64,000 nt of DNA. Source: Apteryx mantelli. Lineage: Eukaryota; Chordata; Aves; Apterygiformes; Apterygidae. How positions within the stretch are numbered: the first letter of the stretch is position 1; every line of letters begins with the position of its first letter. Shown here piece by piece: positions 41,001 through 50,600 of the stretch. Made by a program: the position numbers and the translations under genes. The notes under the pieces were generated by a model. It was given only the letters and a program-made list of their open reading frames with translations. It did not search any database and was not told the origin of the DNA. Location: assembly GCF_036417845.1 (NCBI RefSeq), contig NC_089978.1, positions 128,184,183 through 128,248,182 on the forward strand, read 5' to 3'.

Positions 41001-42330
41001 CCACATGTAAAAGACAAACAGAATACCTTTATACCCACCAAGGGCAGAACTAGTAATCACTGACTTCATTTGCAGCAAGGAATATAATAGGGAAAAAAAA
41101 TCAGTGAACTATAAAAATCATTAAGTAATAGAATGATGTCATGAGATCATGTAGTTCCTGTCCCTGGAGGCTCTTCAGAAAAAAATTGCACAAATTTGCT
41201 CTTAGAAGTCTTGTCAGAGGTTGCTGTAAGATTCAACGTCACTTTAATGCATCAGTTAGCTTTAGTCATCACAGGCATAGTGACAGTCAACTGCAACACA
41301 GCATAGGTTTTACCTAGGTGACATTGGCGTGAACTCACAAAGCTTGACTTTTGCTGACATGAATAAACTCAAACTAGATATATAAAATTCTGCCTGGATT
41401 AAACAAAAGATCTTTTAGCCCCTGTATCTGAAAATGAGCCATGGCACTCATACTCCTACTTAAGCAGCAAAGGCTGACTTGGAGTATCTGTTCTTAAAGT
41501 AATTGCAAACAAAGCTTCCACCATGCTGAAGGAGCCGAGGGAAATTTGAGCTGCTTGAAGCAAATATTTAAAGCTGAGCACACTTGTACACATCAGCCAG
41601 TCTCTTACATGTATCTTGTATATATGTCCAAGGGCAAAATTTGATCTAAAGTTTCTTACCAGCATTGTAAAGCATCTGTACTGTGCTCCACCTTAGGCAA
41701 AGGGTCAGTCTGTTGTTTTCCTAGTGCAAGTTGAGTTTTCATTAGTTTCCCTGCAACATCCTGTCATCTTCCTTGCATTATTAAGCCCCAAATCCAGACA
41801 AGAATGAAAAGTGTCACACTTGAAATGTATTTCCTTTTCAAAAGCCGTCAGCTGCCCTCCCACTAGAGCTCTCATGGGTTTCTGAACCAGATGGAGCCCC
41901 ACTTAACTTTAACCGCGAATTTCACCTAAAACCTGTTACCAGTTCAGGGAGGCTCAGACACACGCAGGGGCTTTCCAGCTGGGCAACACCGCGATCCCAA
42001 AGCAGCTTAAGATCACCCATTTCCCGCACCCCGCCAGCTCCCGCAGCAGCACGAGCGCGGGCGGGCGGGGACTGAGCCGGCGCTGAGGGAGGCCCGCCGG
42101 CCGCACGCCAGGCGCGGCCCGTTAGCCGGGCCCGGCGGGAGGAGCCGTTATTCCGCCGGCTCGGCCCCACCTTCCCCTCACGGGCCCCGCGGCTGAGCTT
42201 CACCCCCCACCCCCAACACGTCCGCTCGACAGCGCCCCACCCCCGCGGCCGGGGGCCGCCATCACGGGCGGAACCGGCGCCGCTGCCCGCGGCCTGGCCC
42301 CGCTCCCGCTGCCCCGGCGGCGCTCACCAT
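4899..42330 (-). CDS. NME7: NME7, 5' seven coding exons (partial, continues off the left edge)
   Basis: NME7 combines an N-terminal DM10 domain with two nucleoside diphosphate kinase (NDK)-like domains. The family is known as a gamma-tubulin ring complex component and a microtubule inner protein of ciliary doublets. Seven minus-strand exons splice in one frame: 42330-42328, 23800-23693, 20184-20018, 14233-14123, 10788-10738, 8697-8490 and 5004-4899. All junctions are GT-AG and phases are consistent. They encode residues 1-251 plus the first base of codon 252, against about 376 residues in the human protein. DM10 covers roughly residues 3-92 (FIAEWYDPNASL near the start). NDK domain A runs from about 93 to 220, with TLALIKPDA at 94-102 and the catalytic-type histidine at 206 in LRNAAHGPDS. 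NDK domain B opens in the last exon (CCIIKPHAV, 241-249). The remainder of domain B and the stop codon are not found in positions 1-4898. The call rests on near-continuous similarity to the human protein recalled from memory. Confidence 0.96.
5005..8489 (-). other. NME7: NME7 intron 6
   Basis: 3.5 kb of AT-rich intron between exons 6 and 7. Apart from the short tandem duplication near 5481 and T/A runs I see no gene, RNA gene or recognisable repeat. Confidence 0.8.
5481..5519. repeat. Imperfect 19-20 bp tandem duplication
   Basis: Two copies of a unit of the form CCATTTTTTACAGTTTTTT (481-499 and 500-519 of this kilobase), the second with C for T and one extra T. Probably replication slippage in a T-rich intron. 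Confidence 0.75.
8490..8697 (-). CDS. NME7: NME7 coding exon 6 (NDK domain A core and catalytic His)
   Basis: 208 bases. The first base completes Asn147 and the exon ends in phase 0 at CAA|gtaagt. It encodes ELLQFVTSGPIVAMEIL, LLGPANSAVARTDAPDSIR and LRNAAHGPDSVASAAQ (148-216). His206 sits at the position of the phospho-histidine in active NDKs, and Arg185 and Arg193 are also present, so the A domain keeps the classical catalytic residues I can check. Confidence 0.97.
8698..10737 (-). other. NME7: NME7 intron 5
   Basis: 2 kb intron holding the CR1 fragment, a run of ten G at 9213-9222 followed by AGGGG, and a GC-richer part near 10.0-10.5 kb. That part is open in several frames on both strands (for example 10015-10488 minus, 157 codons) but resembles no known protein. 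Confidence 0.8.
8766..8906 (+). mobile_element. CR1 LINE 3'-end fragment
   Basis: The stretch follows the conserved CR1 3' end. It shows an ACTGGATGAAGCCTCGAGC-like segment, AACCTGATCCAACTTTGAAG, GAGGTTGGATTAGGTC, then TCCCACCTAAACTATG and a decayed ATTCTATG-type tail (gctatgattcttttt). CR1 copies of this kind are truncated at the 5' end and typical of birds and other reptiles. It is inserted antisense to NME7, about 70 bases upstream of the exon 6 acceptor. Confidence 0.85.
10738..10788 (-). CDS. NME7: NME7 coding exon 5 (short, 51 bases)
   Basis: A 51-base exon in the same phase class on both sides (one base in, two bases out). It encodes KEAIDFYVDHQSKPFY (131-146) and part of Asn147. Acceptor ttccag, donor TAA|gtaggt. 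Because it is a multiple of three, skipping it would keep the frame but delete a helix of NDK domain A. Confidence 0.93.
10789..14122 (-). other. NME7: NME7 intron 4
   Basis: 3.3 kb intron. The part near 11.3-11.8 kb is somewhat richer in G and C but has no island-level CpG density. No gene or recognisable mobile element seen. Confidence 0.8.
14123..14233 (-). CDS. NME7: NME7 coding exon 4 (NDK domain A start)
   Basis: 111 bases. The first base completes Arg93 and the exon leaves with two bases of Arg130. It encodes TLALIKPDAAPKMGE through FTVTKAKMMALS (residues 94-129). The IKPDA motif holds the nucleotide-binding lysine typical of NDK folds. Acceptor ccccag, donor AAG|gtaaga. Confidence 0.96.
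15228..15300 (+). repeat. Possible ancient SINE tail
   Basis: GAGGCCCCAGAGAGAAGGGG followed by CACAGTGCTTGGTACAGTAC and AAACACTTCTTGACATAC resembles the GGCCCC...GTGCTAGGCGCTGTACAAACAC segment common to old SINE-like repeats of turtles and birds. The match is short and remembered, so this is tentative. Confidence 0.35.
16333..16620. other. CpG-dense pocket inside NME7 intron 3
   Basis: About 14 CpG dinucleotides occur in under 300 bases, while the flanking kilobases have almost none. It includes an E-box CACGTG at 16525-16530. It also has a 15-base near-direct repeat, GATGAGCCACGCGCA at 16504-16518 and GATGAGACACGCGCA at 16556-16570, which are 52 bases apart. The minus strand is open for 83 codons (16389-16640), but I recognise no protein in it. 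It may be an unmethylated regulatory element or a recent insertion not yet depleted of CpG. Confidence 0.4.
17748..17768. repeat. Homopolymer run, 21 T
   Basis: Uninterrupted T21 on the plus strand. No element body is recognisable next to it, so I cannot say it is a retroposon tail. Confidence 0.9.
20018..20184 (-). CDS. NME7: NME7 coding exon 3 (DM10 end)
   Basis: 167 bases, entering in phase 0 and leaving in phase 2 (AG|gtaaga). It encodes YDVKNHRTFLKRTKYD through to YTARKLGSRKE (residues 38-92) plus two bases of Arg93. It completes DM10 and the linker to NDK domain A. The acceptor is ctgcag. Confidence 0.96.
20185..23692 (-). other. NME7: NME7 intron 2
   Basis: 3.5 kb intron with an (ATT)n microsatellite at 23038-23060. 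No gene, RNA or recognisable mobile element seen. Confidence 0.8.
23038..23060. repeat. (ATT)n microsatellite
   Basis: About seven perfect ATT units in NME7 intron 2. Confidence 0.9.
23693..23800 (-). CDS. NME7: NME7 coding exon 2 (DM10 start)
   Basis: 36 codons, phase 0 at both ends. The acceptor is ttttccag at 23801-23802 and the donor is ATG|gtaagg. It encodes SQADRFAFIAEWY and continues to DGSVEM (residues 2-37), the first half of the DM10 domain. Confidence 0.96.
30888..30950 (+). repeat. MIR-like SINE core fossil
   Basis: CCCAGACAAGTCAACTTAAC then TTTTGTGCCTCCTTTTCTCT and AGCTATAA follow the MIR core (GGCAAGTCACTTAACCTCTC, then GTGCCTCAGTTTCC and a TCTGTAAAA-like end). Divergence is high, as expected for a family older than the bird-mammal split. 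Confidence 0.55.
34796..34915 (+). repeat. MIR-like SINE fossil
   Basis: TTCCCAGTTTATCCATTTGT followed by AAAATGGGAATAATCATCAT and, further on, a GTAGCAAGACTTAACAGATA-like segment matches the MIR core and its downstream AATGGGGATAATAATACC ... GAGGATTAAATGAGATAA region. This is the best preserved of the MIR-like copies in the window. Confidence 0.65.
36254..36316 (+). repeat. MIR-like SINE core fossil
   Basis: GGAGTGACCTTGGCATGTTG then AGTGCCTCAGGTTTCCATCT and GTATAATGACAC match the MIR core (GTGACCTTGGGCAAGTCAC, GTGCCTCAGTTTCCCCATCT, GTAAAATG). Confidence 0.6.
36555..36571. repeat. Homopolymer run, 17 T
   Basis: Plus-strand T17 ending in tagaaac. No recognisable retroposon body adjoins it. 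Confidence 0.9.
38347..38415 (+). repeat. MIR-like SINE core fossil
   Basis: GACAAGTCACTTGGCTTTTA then TGAGCCTCGATTTCTTTATG and CAAGATGGAGACAGTACTTA match the MIR core in order. Confidence 0.6.
39930..41190 (+). mobile_element. Decayed CR1/L3-type LINE, ORF2 3' half
   Basis: Fragments follow, in order, the reverse transcriptase half and 3' region of an old CR1/L3-like LINE. The region includes TCCCAGGGCTCTGGAGAAGG, a stretch reading EFVKNKSYHVQFPF (40136-40178), GAAGCCATAGATGTGATATA, GTGGGGTCCACAAAGATCAG, a fossil of the YADDTK region (GATACAATACCAAGCTGGGA), a KFNKDKCK-like part (GAAATTCAACAGAGACAAAG), and a 3' end with TTGCAGCAAGGAATATAATA. All frames are broken by stops and frameshifts, so it is long dead. 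It lies antisense to NME7 inside intron 1. Ends are approximate. Confidence 0.7.
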
Positions 42331-42900
42331 GGCGGCGGCAGCGGCAGCAGCAGCGGGCAGCGGCCCCGCCCCGCCGTTGCGCCGCGAGCGCGACACAAAG
42401 CGACGCTGCGCGGCGCCCTGGCAACTGAGGTACCACCCCTGCGCGCGGCGCGGCCGTTGGGCGAGAGGAGGGGCGAGGCCGCGCAGCGGAAGCGCTGCTC
42501 GCGCAGCCGAAAGCGGAAGTTCGGGCAGGAGGGGGTGGGGACGGCGGCCGTTGCGGTGCCCCGCCGCGCCACGGTAACGCGCCGGGTCCTGCCCGCCGGC
42601 CTGGCGTCTGCGCCCGGCCCTCGGGGCCGCCCGAGCTGCGGCGGGGGTGGGGAGAGGCGCTGGGGCCGTGCCCGTGCCCGTGCTCGTCCTAGCGGTGGCA
42701 GGGCCGGGCCCCGAGGTTTGGGGCCTGGGGGGGCCCTGGCGACCGGGCGGGGGAGGGCAGCCCGGTGCCGGTGCTGCCCTGTGCCGGGCCCGCCGCGTTG
42801 CCTGCGCTGTTGCAACGCTGGGCGGAACCGCTGTGGGCTGCGGAGCCGGTTTTCTACATCCGCGGGTAACTCCTAGCTCGGATTTAACTCGCAACTCTGG
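41980..42900. promoter_or_regulatory. CpG island: divergent promoter of NME7 (-) and BLZF1 (+)
   Basis: About 0.9 kb of strongly GC- and CpG-rich sequence with no TATA box. It carries the NME7 start codon (42330) and lies upstream of BLZF1. Visible motifs are GC boxes (CCCCGCCCCGCC near 42364), two ETS cores CGGAAG (42487-42492 and 42514-42519, the latter in GCGGAAGT) and an X-box-like GGCGCCCTGGCAAC (42412-42425) whose right half is a perfect RFX half-site. The divergent NME7-BLZF1 arrangement is known in mammals. The BLZF1 first, non-coding exon must start in or near this island; several GT positions could be its donor and I cannot choose. Long open frames here (up to 210 codons) are a result of GC content. 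Confidence 0.85.
42328..42330 (-). CDS. NME7: NME7 coding exon 1: the start codon alone
   Basis: On the minus strand the sequence reads GCCGCCATG followed directly by a consensus donor gtgagc. The ATG is therefore the last three bases of exon 1 and the intron starts in phase 0. The next exon begins AGT CAA GCT, giving M-S-Q-A-D-R-F, which fits the NME7 N-terminus. The 5' untranslated part extends upstream into the CpG island; its transcription start cannot be fixed from sequence. Confidence 0.85.
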
Positions 42901-44587
42901 GGCTAAAGCGTCGCCTCCTCTCGCTTCGTACCCGAGGAGCGGCTGTTAGCAGCCACGAAGTCTGGATGCCCGGGGGTTGAGTGGTGGTGGTGGTGGTGGC
43001 GGCGGTGGTTTTTCAAGGTTCTCGTGGACTGTGACTTTACTTTGTTAATACAGGAGTCTTTTGTGTCGGTTGTCATGCGGGGGTTTCTGCAGAGCGTGAC
43101 ATTAAAACGGCTTTTTTTTAAGTCGCTAAGAATTTGCAAGTAAAGGCACATCCAGTTATCTACTTAGGATGTCTTCCAGGGAAGTCCAATGGTTACAATT
43201 CAACAAACAGTGAAGTAACTTTGCCTGTAAGAGTGTAGTGAAAGGGCAATATGTGCGGAGACTTATATCGAGACTTTCAACTTAAGTACTTAAGGACAGT
43301 ATTACAATATGAACAACGAAGGAGCAGGATCATTGGCAAGTGGTCTCAAATGAAGCAGCGAAGACTAAATACTCATTTTCAGACTTTTATTGAGTATTCT
43401 TGCCTCTTTCTGAGCAGCTGTGTTTTTATTATCCTCTCATTTTTCTCAGATGAATTATAGTCAGTCAAAAATGAATGAGCAGTGGTGATTATTAGCAGAT
43501 CAGGATACTTTCCTGAGCAAGATGTTCCTGTATATATAGCTTAAGTAAATTCAGGGAGGGAAAGTTGTTTCTGTTTTCCTTCTGGTAGTCACATAAGATA
43601 AACCTGCTTGTCACAAAACAAGTCATGGATCTAGAGAGCTGACAGTAGTGTGTTCTCTGTTACCATTCTCTCTTCAGGGCAGAGAGCCATAGCAAAGGAA
43701 GCCAAGGAAGTTGTAGTTCAACCTCTTCAGTTAGCAGTATAATAAAAGGAGGTGAGGGCTTTGGGAGATGTATCTGAAGTCCCCTGAATACCTGAGAGAA
43801 CTGAAGCAAAAAAACAGGGATACACCAAGCTGAGAAACTAACATAGTGGCAGATCCTAGAAATCTGGTAAGTGGCCTGGAGAGTTGGGAGTGGATGGAAC
43901 TGGGGGCATAAGGAAGGAAAGGGTCAATGAAGCTGGGTGGATAAGAGAGGAAACGGTCAGGATGGAGATTTGGGCCATTCTGAGGGTACAGTTTTGCTAC
44001 TGGCTTAAATCAAGCGTGTGCTGCCTTGGAAGGCACTGACTCCTGGTTTGGCTGGGGATTGGCTCTACCAGAAAAATTCTAAATGGATCAGCAAGCTGGA
44101 CTGAAGTAACTGTGCAGCTGCCATTATTTCCTCTTCAACTCTTGGTCTGCCTTAATCAAAGTGGGGGATTTCCCTTTCTTGAGGTTCTGCAATGATCTTA
44201 GATTATCTCTACGTGGTCATGAAACTTACCCTGTGAGTAAGGTGAGGGCTAACTCAAAAAGAGGAAGGACTGGGAAGAGAAATTTAAAGAAGGGAGACTG
44301 GAACTGGATGGGAAACAGGAGATAAGAGTTGAAGTTCAGCTCTTGTGAAAGAATAAACAAATGTCAAGAGTCCCATAAGGCTTCTCCTTTTACCTCTTAA
44401 ATTAGAGGGGTTTTGGTTTTGTTTGTTTTTTTTTCCAGATTACTTAGTGCTCTTCATCCCTCAGGTAAAGACGACATCAGTGTGCTACTGAACTGGAGTT
44501 TAGAGGCTGTATTAGCAAATATGATAATCCAGGATTAACTGTCACTGTTATAAACACATTTTTTTTCCCCTCTCCCTTCTTCTTCAG
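42901..44587 (+). other. BLZF1: BLZF1 5' non-coding region (first intron and possibly first exon)
   Basis: Sequence between the CpG island and the first coding exon. It holds the GGT repeat and no reading frame that resembles golgin-45. The short frame at 43251-43460 resembles nothing I know. Confidence 0.7.
42981..43010. repeat. (GGT)n / (GGC) triplet repeat
   Basis: About nine GGT or GGC triplets in a row at the edge of the CpG island, just downstream of the likely BLZF1 start. G-rich on the BLZF1 sense strand. Confidence 0.85.
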
Positions 44588-44648
44588 ATTTACATAGTTA
44601 ATAGAGCTGACTACTAAACTAAAGAGAAAATGGCGTCTCTAGGAAAAG
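44588..44648 (+). CDS. BLZF1: BLZF1 exon with start codon
   Basis: Acceptor tcttcag precedes 44588. The first 42 bases are 5' untranslated, with an in-frame stop (TAA) upstream of the ATG at 44630. The exon encodes MASLGK plus one base and ends at AAAG|gtaagt. The coding part is 44630-44648. Confidence 0.93.
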
Positions 44649-47600
44649 GTAAGTGGTTCACATACCTTTAATCCTGTCTGTCTAGATGTTATTTTAACTT
44701 GAATTCTAAAGAGCAGAGCTATGCTAGACTTCATTCATTTAAAATTGTTTCATATTTAGTTGTTAGAAAATAGTTATGTGACTTTATAATTGCAGTGGAA
44801 AAGGGCTGCCTGGGTGGAACAGTTATTTGAATATGGTTTCCCAATCTAGATTTTTATGGAAAACAAAGTTTGTCACTTGTGCTGTCGTTAGTCTGTACAC
44901 TTGTCTGTCAGCCCTAGTCTTTAGAACTGTTGGTCCTACTTCAGCAGCTTGAAAGTAGGGCAATGTAATCACACAACTACAGCATTTTTGAAAGTTAGTA
45001 TTTGGATAGAGGACACAGACTTGCATTACTGTCCATATTATGAGGGAAAACAGCATGTCTAGCTATGTTCTAAGAAACTTTCTTGCCCAATTGGCATTAT
45101 GACAATGAGTGAAGATATTTTACTGTGGTAATGTTTCATTTAGCTTAAAACGTAGCAATTTTAATGTCTACTGAAGTTCATTTTACCATGCATATCTGGG
45201 AATTCAGATCAGTGTGTGGTATTTGGGGGAAGACTGGGGGCTATTGATTAGAAATGAAGTGGAAATGTTTGGTTGGCTTTTCTTAAACCTTCATCTGGAC
45301 AACCAAGAGACATGACAGTAGTACTTAGTCTGCTAAACTCCTTAAGTTGTTAGTAGCTATGTAGCTAGTAGCTGCTTTTCATTTAATTATGTTGTTTTTG
45401 AAGTGAAAATGCTCTAGCTCTGTCAGCTCCGAAAACCTGAAGTTTGCTTTTGGTCTGTGAGTAATATTGTTAAACAAATTTTCTCCTTACTAGCTCTTTT
45501 TCATATTTGCATCTACCTGATCTGGTATGTCAGCATGAAATGAAGATTAATACAACTCAGATTAATGACTAGGTTTTGTGTTAGCGGTATTAATGAACGA
45601 TGCAAGATTGAGTAGATGATTTTCTGTCTAGATTTCTGACTTGTGCTTGATAATTGCCGCTGGAAAGGAGCGTCTTACATATGCTGTGTAAAATCAAAAT
45701 GTTTAACTCTGAAGTACAGAAATTGGGGGATGAGTTACAATGAGCCTGTAACAAAATAAAAGATGGTAAACTTTTCCTCCACTATTCTAAATTTTAGTTG
45801 ACTATGCCTCCTCGCCCATCCGAGGACCTGGAGATGGCATGGAAACAGAACAGACAACTGAATCGGTGGAAGTAATTACTGGAGCCCACACTACAAACCA
45901 TCATATCCACCACAGCCCACATAAAAAGACAGCCTCTTCCTTGAGTCCTGGTGTTTTGCAGCTTGGGAAAATACATGCTGATAAATCAGTGGAGATTGAA
46001 GCTGTTCGTATATTAGTCCCCAAAGCAGCTATCACCCATGTTGTTCCAACTAAAAATGCTAAGGTAGCTAGATCAGTGGGGCATAAAGGAGACATATTCC
46101 ATCAGTCAGATGGAGCTGCAGATCCCAAAGAACTGCTAGAGCTTAAAAATGCAGTAGAAAAGCTAAAGAATTCAGAAAAGAGGTTGTTACAGGATAAAGA
46201 AGGTCTCTCTAATCAGCTGCGTGTACAGACAGAGGTAAGAAATGAAAGGTTTTGCGGGGGTTGCTTTCACACAAGTGAGTAACTTTGGTTTATTTAGACA
46301 CTCTGTGAGAGCAAAGAAGAATTGCTATGACAGAACTGCTGTGGCTTGTAATAAATACTTACGCTTTTGAACTTACGAGCTAAAACACGGAGCAGAACTA
46401 CAATTTAAGTAGTCCAATGTTTCTTCTCTGCCAGCAGATAAAAGTTTCAAATACTTAAAGTGGGGAGAAAACCATTAGTAGGCTGCTGAGAAAAATACCT
46501 TTCATGAGAAAAGATTTTTCTCCTCAATCCAACTGCTAAGTGAAAGATGTTATAGCATAAAATGCATGATTTCTACCTAAAACTACCTGTGGATGTCTTG
46601 TCTAAACCTTTATCTTACTGATTCAGGGCTTGAATGCTACTGAAACTTTCCTTGTTACTTAGAGCAAGCTTTCATTCATCCTATTTGGCCACTGCTATAA
46701 TTTAAATAAGGCTGTGTTGAACATGTATTAGTCTTAAGTGTTTATGCTTTCTGGAGCGGATCGTGAGGTTTAACACATTCTGCATAAGACGTGTCCCATT
46801 TTGGAAAGAAAAAGTTAACTTATGGTTACATATTTTCAATAAATTGCAGTGCATTCCGAAGGTAGAAGGGTTTTTTTGTTGTTGTTGTTTTTGTACTGTG
46901 GTGATAATTAAGCCACTATAAGATAGTCTGGTCTAATTCCAGGTGAATCGGGAGCTGAAGAAATTACTTGTTGCTTCTGTTGGGGATGATCTGCAGTATC
47001 ACTTTGAACGGATGGCTCGTGAGAAAAATCAGCTAATCTTAGAAAATGAGGTCCTGGGCCGGAATATGTCTCAACTGTCTGAACAATTAGAGCGGATGTC
47101 TATACAGTGTGATGTGTGGCGAAGCAAATTCCTAGCAAGCAGGTATTTTCTCTTACAGAACTGTTACAACAGCATTCTCCTTTAGTCTTTTATTACATAC
47201 ACTTATTGCAGTGTCTGTGAATGTGCATATATATACAGAGGACAGCCACAACAGCTATACCAACACCTACTCTGAAGTTTGAATCTATGGAGATGTTATA
47301 AAGAGCATAATCTCCTTATAAATCTGAATAATTCAATGTTTAGAAGGTAATACAGTGGGTCCTAACACTCCTAAAATCTTAACTCTAGCTCTTGTCAACA
47401 TAGGAAGAAAAGTTCCTATTTCTCATAGAACCGTGTCCAGTTGAGGGCTTAAAATATCTTCCAGGACATCTATCTTGACCCATCTTAAAGATAAATAGTT
47501 TTTTTTTCCACTTCCCAAGTGTGATGCAAGTCATTTTTTATTAGTCAGTATCAAAATCTTATTTGACATTGGATTAGATTTTTAACTTTCAAAGCGTAAT

Positions 47601-50600
47601 TGACTTGTGCAGATAGCGACTTACGACGCTGCAAATAGCGTTCTAGGTTTTTTTAATCTTCTACTGTGCTCAGATGTAACTGCCTAAATTTTAGTGATGC
47701 TTAATGCATACTAAGAAGAAGCCTTACTGCTTCAAGGAAATAGTAATAGAATGGTCTTCTCCCTTTAAGTTGTTGGTCTTAAACAGTTTTAGCATATTGA
47801 GTGAATGGTAACTATTTGTGGTAGTCCTAGCTAGGCAAGTGTTATTATCCTAATTTAACTTGTTTCTTCAGCATTAATAGCAGTCCTGAGATGGGGGATG
47901 TGAGTCACTTCTAGAAACACTTTGTGACAACGTGGAGAGGCGCTTAGAGTAACACCCTTTCATCTTGTAACTTTCTGGTTCATTTAAGTCTTGGGTTTCT
48001 TACTGGTAGCTTTTAAATGGCAGTCTGGTTTTGTTTTTTACAGCATCTCAGGTACTGAAATACCTGCTTGAGGAATAAGTGCCAAATCTCTTGATGGCAT
48101 AGCAAAATATGACAGCAGTTTTCTCATGTGTAGCTCTTAAATGCTTGTATCTAGAGCATATACTATCTAGAGCATATACCATCTAGTTATTTCCCCTGAG
48201 AGCTGAACTGCAATGTCCAGCCCTAGCTTCCATATCTAGAGATGAATATGAGAAGCTGTGATTACAGCATACTTGTGGGAGCCATGTCAGTAAAACAGAA
48301 TGTATTTAGCTTCATCTGTCAGGATACTTGTTCACCATGTTCACTTACCCAAGGTGTTTTAAAATGTCTGTTATTGCATTTGTATAAAGTGACATAAAAT
48401 TATTTGAACTCAGCAAATCAAAACATAACATAACATTGCTAGTATGGTCACTTCACATTCGCTGTAGTTAAACAGATATTGCTCCTAATATATGTCTTTT
48501 GTAATTAGGCTGATACGCACCCTGCATGGGGATGGGAACAGACAGCAGCTTAACCCTTAGTTTGAGCTGACAAATTACTGTCTGCAGTAGAATAAAGCTG
48601 GCTTTTAAAGTGCTTATTTAAACCACTGACTGGAGACTTCTTTTGCAGGGTTATGGCTGATGAGCTAACCAATACCAGAGCAATTCTGCAGCGTCAAACC
48701 AGGGATGCTCAGAGTGCAATCCAGGACTTGTTGAATGAACGTGATCAGTTCCGTCAAGAAATGATTGATACACAGAAGTATGAGGTTTTTTTTTTTTTAA
48801 ACTAGACTGCCTCCATGCAAACTTTTAATTTCTGTCTATTTGGGTTCTTCTTTGGCCTAGAGTAAACTCTTTCCCTCTATTCCTAGCATATTTAACAAAT
48901 CAATTATGCTGACTGATCGTGCAGTCACTTTTCAGTCTCAGAGCTGAAAGAGCCAAAGTAGATTTATTTTTTTTGTAATCTTCACCTGGAGATGGGAATT
49001 CTTAGGAGTCTCAGACTATGGAATTGGCATTCTTCATATCCTTCTTGAACTTTCTATTTTTAATCACTTACTGACTCGATTTCAAGTTTTCTGCATCTTC
49101 TTCAAAGATGTATATATTATTCTACCTACATTGACTTTTTAATGCTAATCCTGCCAGATGTCAAATAGGTTTCTATCTTTCACCAGTATTAAAAATTTGT
49201 GGTGATGAGGCCTTGCTTTGGAGAACAGCCTCTTTGCCTCCTTGTCTTTAAATACTTACTTTTTTGATCGATATTTATTTGACTAGTGCAGTAAGTTTTG
49301 GGAAGAGACAATTGCTTTGAAGCGTGCTCTGTGTGCTGATAGTATGGAGTACAAAAATCACTAATAGCGCTATCTTCCTTTCTGCACAGACTGCTGGAGG
49401 AGCTGATGGTTTCTCTTCAGTGGGGGAGACAGCAGACGTACTATCCTAGTGCCCAGCCTCACACTACAACAGAGCTAGCAGCTGTGAATTGTAAGCTAGC
49501 CAAAGCTGTAAGCTCGCATCTTCTTGGAAATGTTGGCACTAACAGTCCAAAAAAGACTTCAACAGCTGTGGAGTTTTGCAGTACCCCTGCTGAGAAAATG
49601 GCTGAAATGGTAAAAACCCTTCGTATAACTCAATCTCTCAGCACAGCACAGGTGCCTGTTTTCTGAAGGACAAGGTTGCGTTGTGTCAACAACTTAAATG
49701 TCTTATCTTTTTTAAAAGCTATATGGCAGCATGCTGAATAGAGCTGTTTGTTTGCTCTTTAACAAACCAACCTGGAAGGACAAGCAGAAGAACATAAAGG
49801 ATGGGTGCTGTTGCCTTCTCTGTTGCTAGCACTGCAAATGACTGGGTCAAAACTTGTTTAGAGTTAGTGTGTCAGGAGGAAACCAGCTGAAGATACTTAG
49901 TTAAGTTTAAAAGCTGAATGGGAGAAGAAACCTAGTTCAGGTGGGAATAAGCCATAACACTTCAGAAGTAGTTTTCATTGTCCCCAAAACAGTTTTATTG
50001 ACAATGAGTGGAAGGAGATGGAGAAGCTGTATGATTGATTATCTTTCAGGAAGGTGTTCCACTGCATGAAACTTGATGTTTAAATAGCAAACTAAACTAA
50101 TGGTTTAGTCTGGAAGCAACTGAATAATAGTGAGCAGCAGAAGGCACACAGTGCCTAGTTATCTAATATGTTGGTTTTGCCTGTTTAGTTCAACTCTGCT
50201 AAAAATTTGATTTTTTTTATTATTATTCTCAATAAAATCATACCTCAAATTTCTGATGAACATTACTAATCTGTAAATACTACTTAATGTCTTCATATTG
50301 AGGGTCTGGATAGATGCATACTTAGTTTTCAACTTGAAATAAAGTTGAAAAACCTTGCTTTTGAGCAGAAATGCTTCATAGCTGTTACAGAAAGGTAAAC
50401 TTCATTAGACTTAATGGATATATTTTCATTATGATTTTTTCCATCCATAGGTGCTACATGTACTGGATCCAGTTGCATGTACAGAAACCTCAACAGAAGT
50501 TTCTTTTTCTGAGGCTTCTCCCTCTTCCTTTCTTTCCACGAAGAAGAGTATTGGAAGGTTTCACCCATATACAAGATATGAAGATGTAACTTTCAATTGC

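Larger units (their letters stand above)
23801..42327 (-). other. NME7: NME7 intron 1 (18.5 kb)
   Basis: The longest intron in the window, directly after the start codon. It contains a small 10-bp tandem duplication (TCAGGCAGAC twice, 24041-24060), four MIR-like fossils between 30.9 and 38.4 kb, a T17 run at 36555-36571 and a decayed CR1/L3-type LINE at 39.9-41.2 kb. No coding exon of NME7 is needed here because exon 1 joins exon 2 in frame. No other gene seen. Confidence 0.8.

Noticed and set aside
42262-42894. 210-codon minus-strand open frame and several overlapping frames in the CpG island
   Set aside because: All frames on both strands are long there because GC-rich DNA has few stop codons. 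The translations are Ala/Arg/Pro/Gly runs with no family resemblance, and the NME7 exon 1 donor cuts through them.
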